From Agelaius tricolor (lineage: Eukaryota > Chordata > Aves > Passeriformes > Icteridae), in contig JALJCS010000037.1 in assembly GCA_023055355.1 (NCBI GenBank), positions 2,542,001-2,606,000 on the forward strand: a stretch of DNA of 64,000 nucleotides, read 5' to 3'. The notes under the pieces are model-generated. The model searched no databases and was not told where the DNA came from. It saw only the letters and a list, made by a program, of their open reading frames with translations. Of the stretch, positions 12,715 through 23,662 are shown one piece after another. Positions within the stretch are counted from its first letter, which is position 1. Every line of letters begins with the position of its first letter. Both the position numbers and the translations under genes were made by a program.

Positions 12715-13695
12715 ATGCAGGATGTGGATCACAGGGATGCGGTGCCCAGACACCGGGATGCAGTGTCAGGGTGCGGGGAATGGGACACCGGGATGTAGGA
12801 GATGGGACACCGGGATGCGAGGCCGGGATGCGGGGCCGGGATGCGGGGCCGGGACTCGGCTCCTCGGTGCGCTGCGGCCGCCTGCAGTGCCGGGCACGGC
12901 CGTGGGATGGAGCCGTCCCCGCGGCCGTGGGATGGATCAATTCCTGTGGCCGTGGGACGGAGCAGTCCGCGAGGCAGTGGGAGGGAACAGTACCTGCATC
13001 CCGTGGGATGGAGCCATCCCAGCGTCGCGTGGGACGGAGCAGTTCCCGCATCCCGTGGGAGGGAACAGATCCCGCGGCTGTGGGATGGAGCAGTTCCCGT
13101 ATCCCGTGGGATGGAGCAGCTCCCATGTCCCGAGGGATGGAGAAGCAGTTCCCGAGGGATAGAGCAGTTCCTGAGGGATGGAGCAGTTCCCGAGGGATAG
13201 AGAAGTAGTTCCCGTGTCCCAAGGTATGGAGCAGTTCCCGTGTCCCAAGGTATGGAGCAGTTCCCAAGGGATGGAGCAGCTCCTGCATCCCGAGGGATGG
13301 AGCAGCTCCTGTATCCCGAGGGATGGAGCAGTTCCCGAGGGATGGAGCAGCTCCCAAGGGATGGAGCAGTTCCTGAGGGATGGAGCAGTTCCCGTGTCCC
13401 GAGGGATGGAGCAGTTCCTGTATCCCGAGGGATGGAGCAGTTCCTGAGGGACGGAGCAGCAGTACCCATGTCCCGAGGGATGGAGCAGTTCCCAAGGGAT
13501 GGAGCAGCTCCCAAGGGATGGAACAGTTCCTGAGGGATGGAGCAGCTCCCAAGGGATGGAGCAGCTCCCAAGGGATGGAGCAGTTCCCGAGGGATGGAGC
13601 AGCTCCCGAGGGATGGAGCAGCTCCTGTATCCCAAGGGATGGAACAGTTCCTGAGGGATGGAGCAGTTCCCGTGTCCCAAGGGATGGAGCCGTCC
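12715..13695. repeat. GC-rich minisatellite, 19-bp and ~30-bp units
   Basis: At 12715-12860 the sequence is built of GGGACACCGGGATGCG-like units. From about 12895 to 13690 it is built of a 19-base unit, GAGGGATGGAGCAGTTCCC, mixed with a longer variant that adds GTATCCC or GTGTCCC. There are roughly 35-40 units. Because 19 is not a multiple of 3 and the unit lacks stop codons, long open frames exist on both strands; they are not genes. The array is CpG-containing and lies in TNFSF8 intron 2, about 1 kb before exon 3. Confidence 0.9.
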
Positions 13696-13837
13696 CCCCG
13701 GGGGCAGCCCCGGTTCCTCCCAGTCCCGGCGCTTTGGATTCGGGGCATTCCCGGGGCTCGGCCGCTGCCCTGGGCTCGGACCCGCGGCGTGGGGCGGGCT
13801 CAGGGTGCACGGGGGGAGCGGGGCCGGCTCCAGCAGC

Positions 13838-14006
13838 AGCTTTCAGGTCCCTGGTGCCCAGAGCAGCTGTGGCTGCCCCTGGACCCCTGGCAGTGCCCAA
13901 GGCCAGGCTGAGCAGGGCTGGGATGGTGGAAGGTGTCCCTGCCATGGCAGGGTGGAACAGGATGAGCTTTAAGGCCCCTTCCAGCCCAAACCACTCTAGG
14001 GTTATA
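13838..14006 (+). mobile_element. CR1 LINE 3' tail fragment
   Basis: Sense CR1 tail: GCCCAGAGCAGCTGTGGCTG, CAAGGCCAGGCTGAGCAGGG, then CCTTCCAGCCCAAACCACTC. Together with the opposite-strand copy at 14190-14395 it forms an inverted pair with a spacer of about 185 bases. Confidence 0.85.
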
Positions 14007-14189
14007 TGAACATCCTAAAGTCCTGGTGAAATCCACATTTTAACCATGAGGGAACAGAGCAACATTCCAAAAGCACCCAAAGAGCCATTTTCAGAACTAT
14101 GTCCCGCTTAAATGTTTAAAAGCTTTCTGTAATTGCACCACAAAAACAACTTGGTTAAATTAAGCTTACCTGCACATAATTTCTGTTTC

Positions 14190-14395
14190 ATAGAATCAGA
14201 GAATCCCAAACTGGTTTGGGTTGGAAGGGACCTTAAATCTCATCCCATCCCAGCCCTGCCATGGCAGGGACACCTCCCACTGTCCCAGGTGCTCCCAGCC
14301 CTGTCCAGCCTGGCCTTGGGCACTGCCAGGGATCCAGGGGCAGCCACAGCTGCTCTGGGCACCCTGTGCCAGGGCCTGCCCACCCTCACTGTAAT
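14190..14395 (-). mobile_element. CR1 LINE 3' tail fragment
   Basis: Antisense CR1 tail: TCATAGAATCAGAGAATCCC, GGTTTGGGTTGGAAGGGACC, and GGGGCAGCCACAGCTGCTCT. It sits about 300 bases upstream of TNFSF8 exon 3. Confidence 0.85.
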
Positions 14396-14700
14396 TCCTC
14401 CTTGTATCTATTCCAAATGCACGCTCTTTTAATTTAAAACCATCACTCCTATTTTTAAGAAGCAGGGTAAGGAATTTAATTTTTCACGGCTGAGAGCTGC
14501 AATCTGCCAGAGCCTTAGGTTGTTATAGATTTACCAGCTGAATGACACTACTCTGAATTCCCGGGGCAGATCAGATATCCTCAGCCAAGGATAAGAATCA
14601 TGCTGGAAGTGGGGTACCAAGTGCTGGCTGCATTTTATTGTACCACAAAAATAAAAAAAAAAAGCTCAGGAGTGATGAGTTAATCTGTTGTTTTCTTCAG

Positions 14701-14775
14701 GTAACACCTTTGAAGACTATTTGAGGATCCTACAGAGTGTCCCAGCAGCCAATGGAACTGCTGCCTACATGAGAG
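14701..14775 (+). CDS. TNFSF8: TNFSF8 (CD30 ligand), coding exon 3
   Basis: This 75-base exon encodes the membrane-distal stalk. It completes a split glycine codon with exon 2, then reads NTFEDYLRILQSVPAANG and on to TAAYMR, and leaves one base that starts the valine codon completed by exon 4. The core EDYLRIL aligns with EDLLCIL of human CD30L at the same distance from the TNF domain (26 residues here against 25 in human, counted from the glycine to the following valine). The acceptor TTGTTTTCTTCAG is strong and the donor GAG|GTAGGA acceptable. An Asn-Gly-Thr sequon is visible, a possible N-glycosylation site. The phase-1 boundaries on both sides fit the neighbouring exons exactly. Confidence 0.85.
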
Positions 14776-15344
14776 GTAGGAGGGGGGATGAGGGTTGGGA
14801 AAAGAAATTTCAGAGCTGTCTGAAAAGCTGCAGTCGTGTCATTCACACTGGGTTTACTAGCAAATAGCCTTTTTTCCAAAAGGGCATTTTATAGGAAAAA
14901 AATTCCTTAGCTCTCCTGGAATGTGATTGGCAAACCCCTATCTGATACTAGAAACTTTCATTTTAACTTGATAAACATAAAAGGAAATTAAGATTCACCT
15001 TTGGCACATGCACAGAGGAAGGTACACCTCCATGAATATGGAAAGTACATGAATGTACACCTCTATGAATTCCCTTCAAATGCCAAGTGGGGAAATGATG
15101 GAGATGAACACTCATGTATTTCACTGTCCTGGATTTCCCAAGGGCTGAGTAAATCCTTGGAATTTTTAGTGCCCCACCTCCATGTGTGAGCTCCCAGCTG
15201 TCTTTCCAGGGGTTTTCCTGGAGTTTCCTGCAGGAAACCATAGGGCAGGTGTCTCATTGTAGCAGGAAGCACTGCTGGAGGTGTCCTAGGGCTGAAGGGA
15301 GCTCGGTGGAGCTCGGAGCTAACATCCCTTTGCTCTCCCTGCAG
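14776..15344 (+). other. TNFSF8: TNFSF8 intron 3 (569 bases)
   Basis: A short intron from GTAGGA to TCTCCCTGCAG. Around 14999-15062 two near-copies of a CACCTC(C/T)ATGAAT motif lie about 30 bases apart. There is no repeat family that I recognise and no gene. Confidence 0.85.
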
Positions 15345-15742
15345 TGTCCAGCACAGTGAACAGCTCCAAGCTGAGCCTGGCGGAGAAGGGGATCTGTGAG
15401 GGCATCGAGTGCCAGAGCCCAGAGCTGGTGATCAGGGAACAAGGCCTCTACTTGATCTTCTGCTACTTGAACTTTCACTTTCCCAACTGCTCCAAGAGCC
15501 CCATCGACCTCAAGATTGAGCTCCTGGTGAACGGCAGGGTGGACAGTCAGACGTTGTCCACGTTCTGTGCGTCAGAAACGTGCCAAGACGAGACTTTTAA
15601 GACCTTGCTCCAGCTGCACTTGACACACCTGGACAAGGAGGACAAAATATCAGTAACATTGAACCACCCTGAGTTCCTGAATGACGTTTCTCTTCCCAAT
15701 GAAAACGTTCTTGGGGTCTTGATGTACAGCAAGGGAATGTGA
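15345..15742 (+). CDS. TNFSF8: TNFSF8 (CD30 ligand), last coding exon: TNF homology domain
   Basis: This exon encodes the receptor-binding beta-sandwich of CD30 ligand, a type II membrane cytokine that trimerises and binds CD30 (TNFRSF8) on activated lymphocytes. The 398 bases give 132 residues (the first shared with exon 3), ending MYSKGM and a TGA at 15740-15742. Landmarks that match human CD30L in order are NSSKLSL, the strand motif GLYLIFCYLNF (human GLYFIICQLQF), IDLKIELLVNG (human VDLKLELLINK), and the C-terminal strand ENVLGVLMYS (human ENVLSIFLYS). N-glycosylation sequons are visible at NSS near the start and at NCS. The acceptor is CTCTCCCTGCAG. The protein is diverged, but alignment is continuous to the C-terminus, so the gene looks intact here. 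No other TNF ligand fits as well. Confidence 0.95.
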
Positions 15743-17740
15743 GCAGCTCCCTGGCCTCCCACTGCTGCCCAGACCCTTCCTCTGAACACCAGCAGCCTGC
15801 TTTCACTAGGCACCACCTTGGTTTAAATTTCACACCTCACCTCATCCCTAGAGTGAACAAGGAACTTTGTGAGTGTCCCAGAAAAAAAACACTGCAAGAG
15901 GCACAGCTGCCAGGTTCCCTGGCCTGGCTCTGGGGGGGATTGTTGGACTGTCCAGCACACAACCCACCAAGGGTTCCTCAAAATAATCTGTGCAAACACT
16001 GACTAAACCCCAGCCAGATCATGGCAAGAATCCACAATACAGAGATTTTTAGGGCCATAAACTGCTGGCACATGTGCTCAGGACATGGGGAAATGTGTTT
16101 AACTCTATTTTATGGAGTAGTGTTTTAACCCAGTCTTTCCAAAAACCCAACAGTCAAAGCTTGTAGTCAAAGCTTTTCTTTACCATGGCCACACAATGAC
16201 AACTCTGGAGCAGATTCATTGTACAACAGCAGAAATGATGAAATTATTGACTCTCGGGCTGGTAGCTGAGACTCTGGGGCAGGACATAGGAGATTTGGGA
16301 TTTACAGGATATTTCTGGGCTGCATTCTGCTATGGACTTTATCTCGTTTCTTTCAAGTGTCTTCCTTGTCACTATTTATCCATCTTTTCTATTTAAATAT
16401 AAATCTCTTTGGGACAGACTTTGTGTAAGCAGAGTGCTCAGCCTCTGTTTTGCCCTGGGGTTCTCAGACCTTTTCACATTCAACATTAAAACAGCAATGG
16501 AGTTGCCAGTCTGGCAAATAGCAAAGTCCATCAGGATGCATTTTCCTCGAGTGCTGCCCTGCCAGTTTGGCACAGACCACACTGGGCTGGGAATCCTCCT
16601 CCAGCACCAGCACTTCCTGGAAAGCCAGGGCTCCAGACTTCCCCAAAGTCCACACTTTTCCCAAAGAGTTTCAGAAGCCCTCAGCTGAGAGCTGAGATGT
16701 TTCACCAGGCCAGAGGATGGGTGGTGTTTGAGCTTCTTTGGATGCCTGGAATATTTAGAGAATTCAGGATAAAAGAAGAATCTCAGGCCCTCTTATTCCA
16801 TGAATTGCAGTAACCCAGACTTTTATTTGCAATTTCATTCTTAGACTGTGGGGAGAGAAGGGACCAAGATGTTCCCAAAGCTGGTCCCTGTTCAGTCCTT
16901 CCCTTTTCCCTTCATCTCTGGGAATCCAGGAAGGCCTATTCTCACCATTATTGGAGTTTTTCTCCTTGCACAACTGACATTTTTCTATGACTGCAGCTTG
17001 GCAAACTCTCCACAGCAAACATTTAGTCATAGATTGAGTTTCTGGCTCCAGAAGCCTGGTGCTTTATCACCCAAGCTCAGTGGATGCTGGTGACTGATGG
17101 AGCTCAGTTTGTGTGAGCACACTCCAAATATTCCTCAGAGCAGAAATTTGTTTCTTGCTTTACATCACCAGAAACTGATGGTGCATATCAATGAGGTTTT
17201 GTCTCATCCATCCAGGTGACTTCAAATTACACCAGACACTTTCTAAAGGTCAGGAGCTGATATGATTCACTGGTAGAGATACCCACTTTCTGTTTTGATA
17301 AACATTGATGCAACCAAAATTTCCTTTTGCTGTTAATGACTCAGGGAAAAAAAAATAAGAAAAGAAAACTAAATCAAAAAGAAAAAAACCCAAAAAACAT
17401 GGATTTCGTTTTTTATTCTTTTTCTTTTTCTCTTAGCAAAGATAAATTTATTTTTTTAAGACTCAGCTGACCCTGCCTATGACTTTGGAACCTCCTCTGG
17501 GATCTCCTCACTCCTCTGGGCCATATAAATCCCTCATGTCTCTGAACAGGGCTTTTTATCTTCTATTTGCCTCTACTTTGATCCACACAACCAGTTTCCA
17601 GAGGAGTTAAAGCAAGCCTGACAGAGAGGGATCATAGCTCCTGAATATAGAAGCAGTAAGTGAATGAAAATATGCATCTCCTCCTCTCCCTCAGGGCTTG
17701 ACTTGAAGGAGAAAGGGCATTCTTTTAAAAATAAAGCAGC
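15743..17740 (+). other. TNFSF8: Probable TNFSF8 3' untranslated region and immediate downstream sequence
   Basis: There are two kilobases without recognisable transposons after the stop codon. ATTTA pentamers occur at several places (about 16372, 16755, 17445), which would fit an unstable cytokine mRNA. ATTAAA occurs at about 16484 and AATAAA at 17730-17735 and 17887-17892. I cannot tell which poly(A) signal is used, so the end is a guess. T- and A-rich runs lie at 17345-17460. Confidence 0.45.
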
Positions 17741-18256
17741 TCTCCCTGCACGGGGTGATTTTATTCTAATATTCTGCCAGATGGAGAAAATCCTGACAAA
17801 GCAATGCTAAGCTGCTCAGCCCCAGGTATTTTAATACCTTTGGATAAAGAAATCTGGCTTCTACCCCATTGCCTCTGAGAAATAAGAATAAATTATAGCC
17901 AGAAAGAAAGCCCATTAATAGTGGACAATTTCCCCATCAGTTACAAAAATTTTAAATAGCTTTAACTGAAGCAATGCCCTGAGGCAGGCACACTCCAAGC
18001 CACTTCATTCTTTCATCCCTTTTCCTTCATTTATTTTTTTTTCCTAAGTTTTTGCTGTGGGTCATTTTGACAACAAACCTGTGTGTAAAAAAAAAACCCA
18101 GGCTGGTCCTTCCTACAAGGATCTGCAGCAGCATCAGCAGCAGTTCCCCGTGGGGAACAGCCCCGTTGGCAGCAGGAGGGTTCCATGATCTGAGGAGCCA
18201 CTCCTTGCTCTGGTTCCCCAGCACAGGAGAGGGGAGCAATCCCAAATGCACTGCAG

Positions 18257-18650
18257 TTGATGCCTTTTGGGGCTACCTAAAAACAGAAGCCAGACAAAAT
18301 TAAGGAAATAAAAAGTTGTTATATTTATTGAAGGGCCTTCAGGTACATTTAGGGCAGACAAAGCCTCCAGGGCCTACACCCAAAATGGATGAGGGGTCAC
18401 AGGTTTCACACTTTTATAAGTTTGCTCCATTTCCATATTGGGGGTTCATCTGCCAATTACAGCTTCAGCTAATGAAGTCATTGACCCCAAGTTTGCTCCC
18501 CCCAACTCCCTTTTGTTTCCATCTCTGGGCCCTGAGGCAGTGAGGTGTCCTTGATTGCCAGGCCTGGAGAGGAATTGTTGTGTCTGCCCCAAATGGGAAA
18601 GCAGCAGCAGCTCCCACTGGGTGTGGAGTTTGGAGTTACACACTAAAGAA
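18257..18650 (-). mobile_element. Solo LTR of an endogenous retrovirus (single copy in window)
   Basis: Read on the minus strand, the block has a TATA box (AACTTATAAAAGTGTGAAAC) followed 90-100 bases later by a poly(A) signal in CTTCAATAAATATAACAAC, then a U5-like tail ending GGTAGCCCCAAAAGGCATCA. Perfect 6-base direct repeats CTGCAG flank it at 18251-18256 and 18651-18656. With those flanks the element termini read TT...AA rather than TG...CA, so either the ends have mutated or the flanking match is partly fortuitous. Confidence 0.7.
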
Positions 18651-19569
18651 CTGCAGGGTTAGAAATAGATGGAAAATATAAAAGACCAAATCCTAAGGCA
18701 TCAAAGTCATGGAGAAATTGTGCAAATTCCTCCCCTCGTTCTCAGATGGGGCAAATGTGGAGTTTTCTGTGCCTGTGTGTTATTGCCAGCTCCACCAGAC
18801 ACAGGGAGCAGCAACAATCCCACAGCTCTGCTCTGTCGAGGGGTTTGGGCCCTCCCCAGTCACTGATAAAGCTGCACTCTTAATCTGATTTCTGCTTGGC
18901 CATGGGGCATCTATAGGATTTATCCATAATCTTGGTTGAGAAAGGAAAAAAATTCCTATTATTGGCTTAATTCTGTCTGACGTTAATTGCTGCAGAAATC
19001 TGGAACAGGGATTTCAATAGCAGCCATGCTGATGTAACACATTTCCATCCCAGCTCACCCGGGGGCAGCAACCCCAAATCTGATCAGGTTTTGAAGATCA
19101 GAGATCACAGAGCTGCATCTGAGCTCTGCTGGAGCCGTGGAGACTTTGAAACCACGAGAGCAATCAGATTTCACAAGGCTCGGTGACACCTCCCATGAAA
19201 TTGGCCCCAGCCCAAACTCCTGAAAGCTCAGCTGTGAAAATGAAGCCATGGCTTATGTGACACAGATTCATTATCCACGGAGGGACTTTCACATTCACTT
19301 CTGGGTTTGTTTCAGTTTTTGTTCAGCACGAGAAGAAAACATCAGTCACTTAGGGAGAAAATCCCTTCCTGTGCCCAGGGCCAAGCAGGGGCTGTTGGCA
19401 ACCTAAAAATGCACAGCAGTTTTTATTTAAATATCTCACCTGGGTCAATAGGGCCCTGACCTTCTGTGCAGCCATTGCCTGACTCTGCACTGCTCTGAGC
19501 CACACAGATCCCTGGGGAGAACAAGCAGCACTCTGCAAAATTCTTGGCTAATTGCTCATGCTCTTAAAT

Positions 19570-19607
<38 letters not shown>

Positions 19608-19632
19608 TTAATAATAGTAATAATAATAATGT
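19570..19632. repeat. (AGT)n / (AAT)n microsatellite
   Basis: About twelve AGT units run into AAT units (ATTAATAATAGTAATAATAA). A trinucleotide microsatellite in intergenic DNA. Confidence 0.95.
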
Positions 19633-20814
19633 TACTAGATAGAAAAATTCAAAGCAGCTCCACTGTTTTCAAGCACCTAATCCTGAGGATAATATAAGAA
19701 AGGGACTCCTCAACACAAATAACCAACCTAAAAAGCAAAATAAATAGGAAACTTTTATATTCGGGACCTTAGAAAGTGGAAGTGATATAACTTGTGTTTG
19801 GTGCAAAGGAAAAGGAAAGGAAAGGTGCAAGCAAGGGAAAACCTCAGAGCAAAGGCAGCTTCTGGAGAGAGAATGACTGAAACAAATGCAAATTCTGATG
19901 AGCAACACTTGGGGCAGCAGGAGCTGCACATAGTGACCTCAAAACCTCTAGGCCCAGCTTTTAATGGTTTTAATTGGCTCAGTTTCAATGAATGTGAGGA
20001 TAAATGGTCTTGGAAAAATGTTTTGGAAAAGCACCTTCTGCAGTCAGACCGGGAACCTCCGCAGCCCCCATGGTTTCAATCCCCAGTTTTTATTTTCACT
20101 GCTGATCCCAGGAGCTTGAATGTTTGGGGTGGAGAAGGGTGGAGGCCCAAGGACAGCATGGCACTGTCTGAAATTCAGGCTCCAGGAGGAATTCAGGTGT
20201 TCCCAAGGAGAGGGAAGGTTGTGAGACCCCAGAGCTGGATGTTTCCACTCCCTGGGATTGCAGCAGCCCCTGTGCTCTGGTGCAAGTCAGGGGTGCTGCA
20301 CCCAGCAGTGAAGCCATCAGCTCATTTTCCTGAGCTGCCATATCCTGCACTCCTGACATTCCATTTCCCTTCATGTCAACAGCTTCTAAATTTAGGCTCC
20401 CTAATTCCTTCTTAGAGCCAGTTTGAAACAGGAAGCTCCAGGTGAGTCAGAGCACCCAAAATAGGTGCCTAGAAAAGCCAGGCTCAGCTGCTGAGTCTTT
20501 CCTCTGTCCAGCCAACTCACACTCAACAGCCTCGTGCAGTTCCAGATAAAGAAAAGATTATTTAATGTGTGGCTTGATAATTTATGGCCACTTTCCAGGG
20601 GAAATTTATGGACTGAGGCCTCCAAGCAGGACACATTTGTGAGGTAAGACACAATGACAAGTGAGCAAGTTGGTAGATTTATGGCCACACAAGAATAAGA
20701 TTTGCCTGTTTAGGTCATTTTTATTCCACTTATTCCTTGGCCTTGTCCAGACCTGAGAGAGGGAAAGCCATATTTTGGAATTAAATTAAGCACCAATTCA
20801 AAACTGGAAGTCAC

Positions 20815-21250
20815 TTTTGAAGCTACTTTTCTCATAGAAAACTGTGTAGTAAATATATAACATTTTTTTCATTCTTTCAGTTTTTAAATCCATAATTTCC
20901 TAGGGTTTTTTTCATTCTGCTTTTTCCTCTCTTTGCTTCTGTTTTTGTGGCTCCATATTTGTATGAAATTGGATGGAAAAGGAAATCAAACATAAGGTAA
21001 AGGGGGAAAAGGAAGGAAAGCAGAGTGTGAAGAATTGGGGGAAAATACTCCAGCTGTTTGAAAAGTTAAATGAGTTCTAGAAAGCTGTGACTCCAAGGAT
21101 TTGAGGGAATGTGGCTCCAAAGCCAGTCAGGACAGGGCTTGGAGCAAGCCGGGATGGTGGAAGGTGTCCCTGCCTTGGAATGGGGGGAATGAGATGAGCT
21201 TCAAGGTCCCTTCCAACCCAAACCAGTCTGGGATCCTTTGATTCCAATAT
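20815..21250 (+). mobile_element. Composite repeat: unique-looking segment fused to CR1 tail (copy 1)
   Basis: The element reads TACTTTTCTCATAGAAAACT, a T-rich region, GGAAAAGGAAATCAAACATA, then GACTCCAAGGATTTGAGGGA and a CR1 3' tail from about 21125 ending AACCAGTCTGGGATCC. The segment before the CR1 tail is not CR1-like. It recurs three more times within 3 kb (22027, 22787, 23777), always next to CR1 tail sequence, so it behaves as one composite mobile unit. Confidence 0.65.
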
Positions 21251-21821
21251 TCACATCAATCACAATTTGACACCAGCAATTTCTACTCTTATGCTGTAGA
21301 GGAAAAAGAAGTTTTATGGTGAAAAATGCTAATTTTATGCAATTTTAAAACACTTTGTATGGATGTAACTCCAGGGGCCTCAACCAAGTTCCTCAACATG
21401 AACAATGGTGGGAGAGCAGGGCTTTTGCCTCTGGCAGGCAGAATTATGAGCAGCATTGCAGAGCCTTGATATTTAAAGGGTTTTTTCATGTATAAACCCA
21501 GCTGTGTTGTGAGGGTTCACTGGGGGCTTTAGCAATGACACCTATGAAATGAAAATCAATTTTCCCACGTAAAATGAAATTGTGTTGTGCTAATTATTTC
21601 AGTTTAAATATTGGGGGCACAGGTGTTTTCTTGAATAAACACACCTGGTTCAGAGTATGGTGGTGAGAGTGTCTTTAGCTATCATCTTCAGACAAATCAC
21701 AGGGCAGCTTTTAGGGTAGAGATGGGCACAGGCTGGCCAAGAAACACAAATATTCCTTATGGGAAAGGAATTCCTGGTGCTGGGGCACAGAGCCCTTTGG
21801 ACAACTGCTTGGGCTGAGGGC

Positions 21822-22618
21822 TGTGGAATTCACAGGCAGCCCCAACAAGGGGAGAGAATGATGCATCTGACTCCATCTTGTCAGAAGGCTAATTAATTAC
21901 TTTATTATACTATTTATTCTATACTATATTACATTACATCTAAATTGGATCTGCCAAGCACTCAACTCTGCTCACACTGCCCAGCATCTTGTGACTGTCA
22001 CCCAACAGTCCCAACACACACCAAGGGAACCTGGAGCAACCTGGGATATTGGAAGGTGCTCCTTCCATTTTTTTTCTGTCTTTATTTTTTGCACAGAAGT
22101 GGATAGAAAAGGAAATCCAACATAAGTTAAAGAGAGAAAAAGGAAAGAAAGCAAAGTGTGGAGAATTTGGAAAAGTACCCCAGCAGTTTGAACAGTGAGA
22201 TGAGCTCTAAGAAGCTCTGACTCCAAGGATGGAGGGAATGGGGCTCCCCTTTACCTTATGTTTGATTTCCTTTTCCATCTGCTTTCATAAAAAATAGAGA
22301 CACAAAAATAGAAGCAAATAGAGGAAGAAGCACAATGACAAAAACCCAAGGAAATTAAAAATATAAAGACTGAAGGAATGAAAAAAAAGGTCAAATATTT
22401 ACTCCACAGTTTTCTATGAGAAAAGTAGGCCAAGGAAACAAAACACTATCACTATGGGTAAACAATCTCCATATTGCATTCTACTTTGGCACAAACACAG
22501 GCACAGCAAATGAGATAAGAATTGTTTTTCCTTTCTCTGATGTTCAGAGAACGTGAAACCCAGAAATATTCTTGAGAATTGTGCCTTGCTTTTCTCTGTG
22601 AAGAGAAATGTGGCGACA
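21822..22618 (-). mobile_element. Solo LTR, family C (copy 2), interrupted
   Basis: A family C LTR split into two halves, 21822-22026 and 22439-22618, by a later insertion. On the minus strand it starts TGTCGCCACATTTCTC and includes CCATATTGCATTC-type and TTATTATACTATT-type blocks shared with the copy at 12323. Perfect 6-base target-site duplications GAGGGC flank the whole at 21816-21821 and 22619-22624, which fixes the outer borders. Relative to copies 1 and 4, about 11 bases are missing at the insertion point. Confidence 0.85.
22027..22438. mobile_element. Foldback insertion of the composite repeat inside LTR family C
   Basis: This insertion is flanked by CCAAGG at 22021-22026 and 22439-22444. 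Its first half (to about 22247) is the composite unit in + orientation. Its second half (22248-22438) is the T-rich 5' part of the same unit in - orientation. The two halves overlap in content: GGATAGAAAAGGAAATCCAA at about 22101 is the inverse of the bases at about 22262. The insertion is therefore partly palindromic. An inversion during LINE-type insertion (twin priming) would explain this but is not proven. Confidence 0.6.
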
Positions 22619-22671
22619 GAGGGCTGCAGGGGGAGATCTGCCCTTCTCCCATAAAGCTGGGAGAGAATCAC

Positions 22672-23170
22672 AGAATCCCAGACTGGTTTGGGTTGGAAGG
22701 GACCTCAAAGCCCATCTCATTTTCCCCATTCCATGGGCAGGGACACTTTCCACTATCCCAGATTCCTCAAGCCCTGCCCAGCCTGGCTTTGGAGCCCCAT
22801 TCCCTCCATCCTTGGAGTCAGAGCTTCTTAGAGCTCATCTCACTGTTCAAACTGCTGGGGTATTTTTCCAAATTCTCCACACTTTGCTTTCTTTCCTTTT
22901 TCTCTCTTTAACTTATGTTGGATTTCCTTTTCTATCCACTTTTATGTAAAAAATCAAGACAGAAAAATAGGAGCACCTTCCATTATCCCAGGTTGCTCCG
23001 AGCCCTGTCCAACCTGGCCTTGAGAATTCCAGGGATGAGGAAGCCACAGCTGCTCTGGGCAACCTATGCCAGGGCCTCCCCACCCTCATGGGGAAGAATT
23101 TCTTCCTAATATCCAACTTAAATTTCCCCTCTGCCAGCTTTAAGGCATTCTCCTGTCCTGTCACCACATG
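22672..23170 (-). mobile_element. Composite repeat with CR1 on both sides (copy 3)
   Basis: From left to right: antisense CR1 tail 22672-22786 (GACTGGTTTGGGTTGGAAGG), the non-CR1 segment 22787-22968 (CTTTGGAGCCCCATTCCCTC, then CTTTCTTTCCTTTTTCTCTC), and a second antisense CR1 piece 22969-23170 (GGAGCACCTTCCATTATCCC, GCCACAGCTGCTCTGGGCAA). The order is identical at 23663-24062, so this arrangement existed before it was copied. Confidence 0.75.
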
Positions 23171-23171
23171 C

Positions 23172-23250
23172 TCAGGTTGGACTCAATGATCTCAGATGTC
23201 TTTTCCAACTTAATTTGACTCTGTCCTTCCCTGTGGTTCTCTGATTCATT
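23172..23250 (+). mobile_element. CR1 LINE tail, extreme 3' end
   Basis: CTCAGGTTGGACTCAATGAT, CTCAGATGTCTTTTCCAACT, then GGTTCTCTGATTC. This is the last ~75 bases of a CR1 in sense orientation, directly abutting the antisense copy to its left. Confidence 0.75.
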
Positions 23251-23662
23251 TCAGAGCTGCAGAGACGTTTGCAGGATCTCCCAATGCTTGGCAGGTTTCT
23301 GAATTTCTCCACGAGGGTAGAAATGTCTGTGTGAAGATTTAATGATTCAAACAGCTGAGCTGCATGCTAGTCCAGGTTTGGGAATTCAGGCCTGGAAAGG
23401 GCTCGTGCTTGTGCTCTGACGCAGAGGAACACTTCAGTGCAGACCTCAGTGCCAGCAGGTGTTTAATAGCAACCAAGAGGCTCTGAAAATACAAAACCAC
23501 TTCAGTTCTGGAGTGGTTTTAAGCAGGAACAGTCACAGTGCAGGAGTTCAGGTGCTGCAGCAGCTCGGGGTCACGGCATTGTATCAACAGTTGAGTAAGA
23601 TACCTTTGTTTAGTGCCAGTATTTTTAATGAGTCACTTGGTCTTTCCCTCCAGCTTTGATCA

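Larger units (their letters stand above)
1317..14700 (+). other. TNFSF8: TNFSF8 intron 2 (13.4 kb)
   Basis: The intron runs from GTAAGA at 1317 to TTTTCTTCAG at 14691-14700. It holds the repeats listed separately: CR1 at 2040, 5415, 6661, 7335, 10822, 12055, 13838 and 14190; LTRs at 4760 and 12323; an AT-rich block at 3158; a TTTATA array at 7975; and a GC-rich minisatellite at 12715. The remaining pieces, mainly 1320-2030, 2650-3150, 3770-4750, 5590-6650, 7620-7970, 8260-10820, 11575-12050 and 14400-14690, show no gene and no repeat that I recognise. Confidence 0.7.
17741..20814. other. Intergenic, largely unique sequence
   Basis: Apart from the LTR at 18257-18650 and the TAG array at 19570-19632, I see no gene, no RNA gene and no repeat that recurs in the window. 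Open frames here are short and lack splice or family signals. Confidence 0.6.

Noticed and set aside
12659..13945. 428-codon open frame on the minus strand rich in Ser-Ile-Pro-Leu, and companion frames on both strands
   Set aside because: It is produced by the 19-base GC-rich minisatellite; several frames and both strands are open at once, and there is no start context, splice structure or family similarity.
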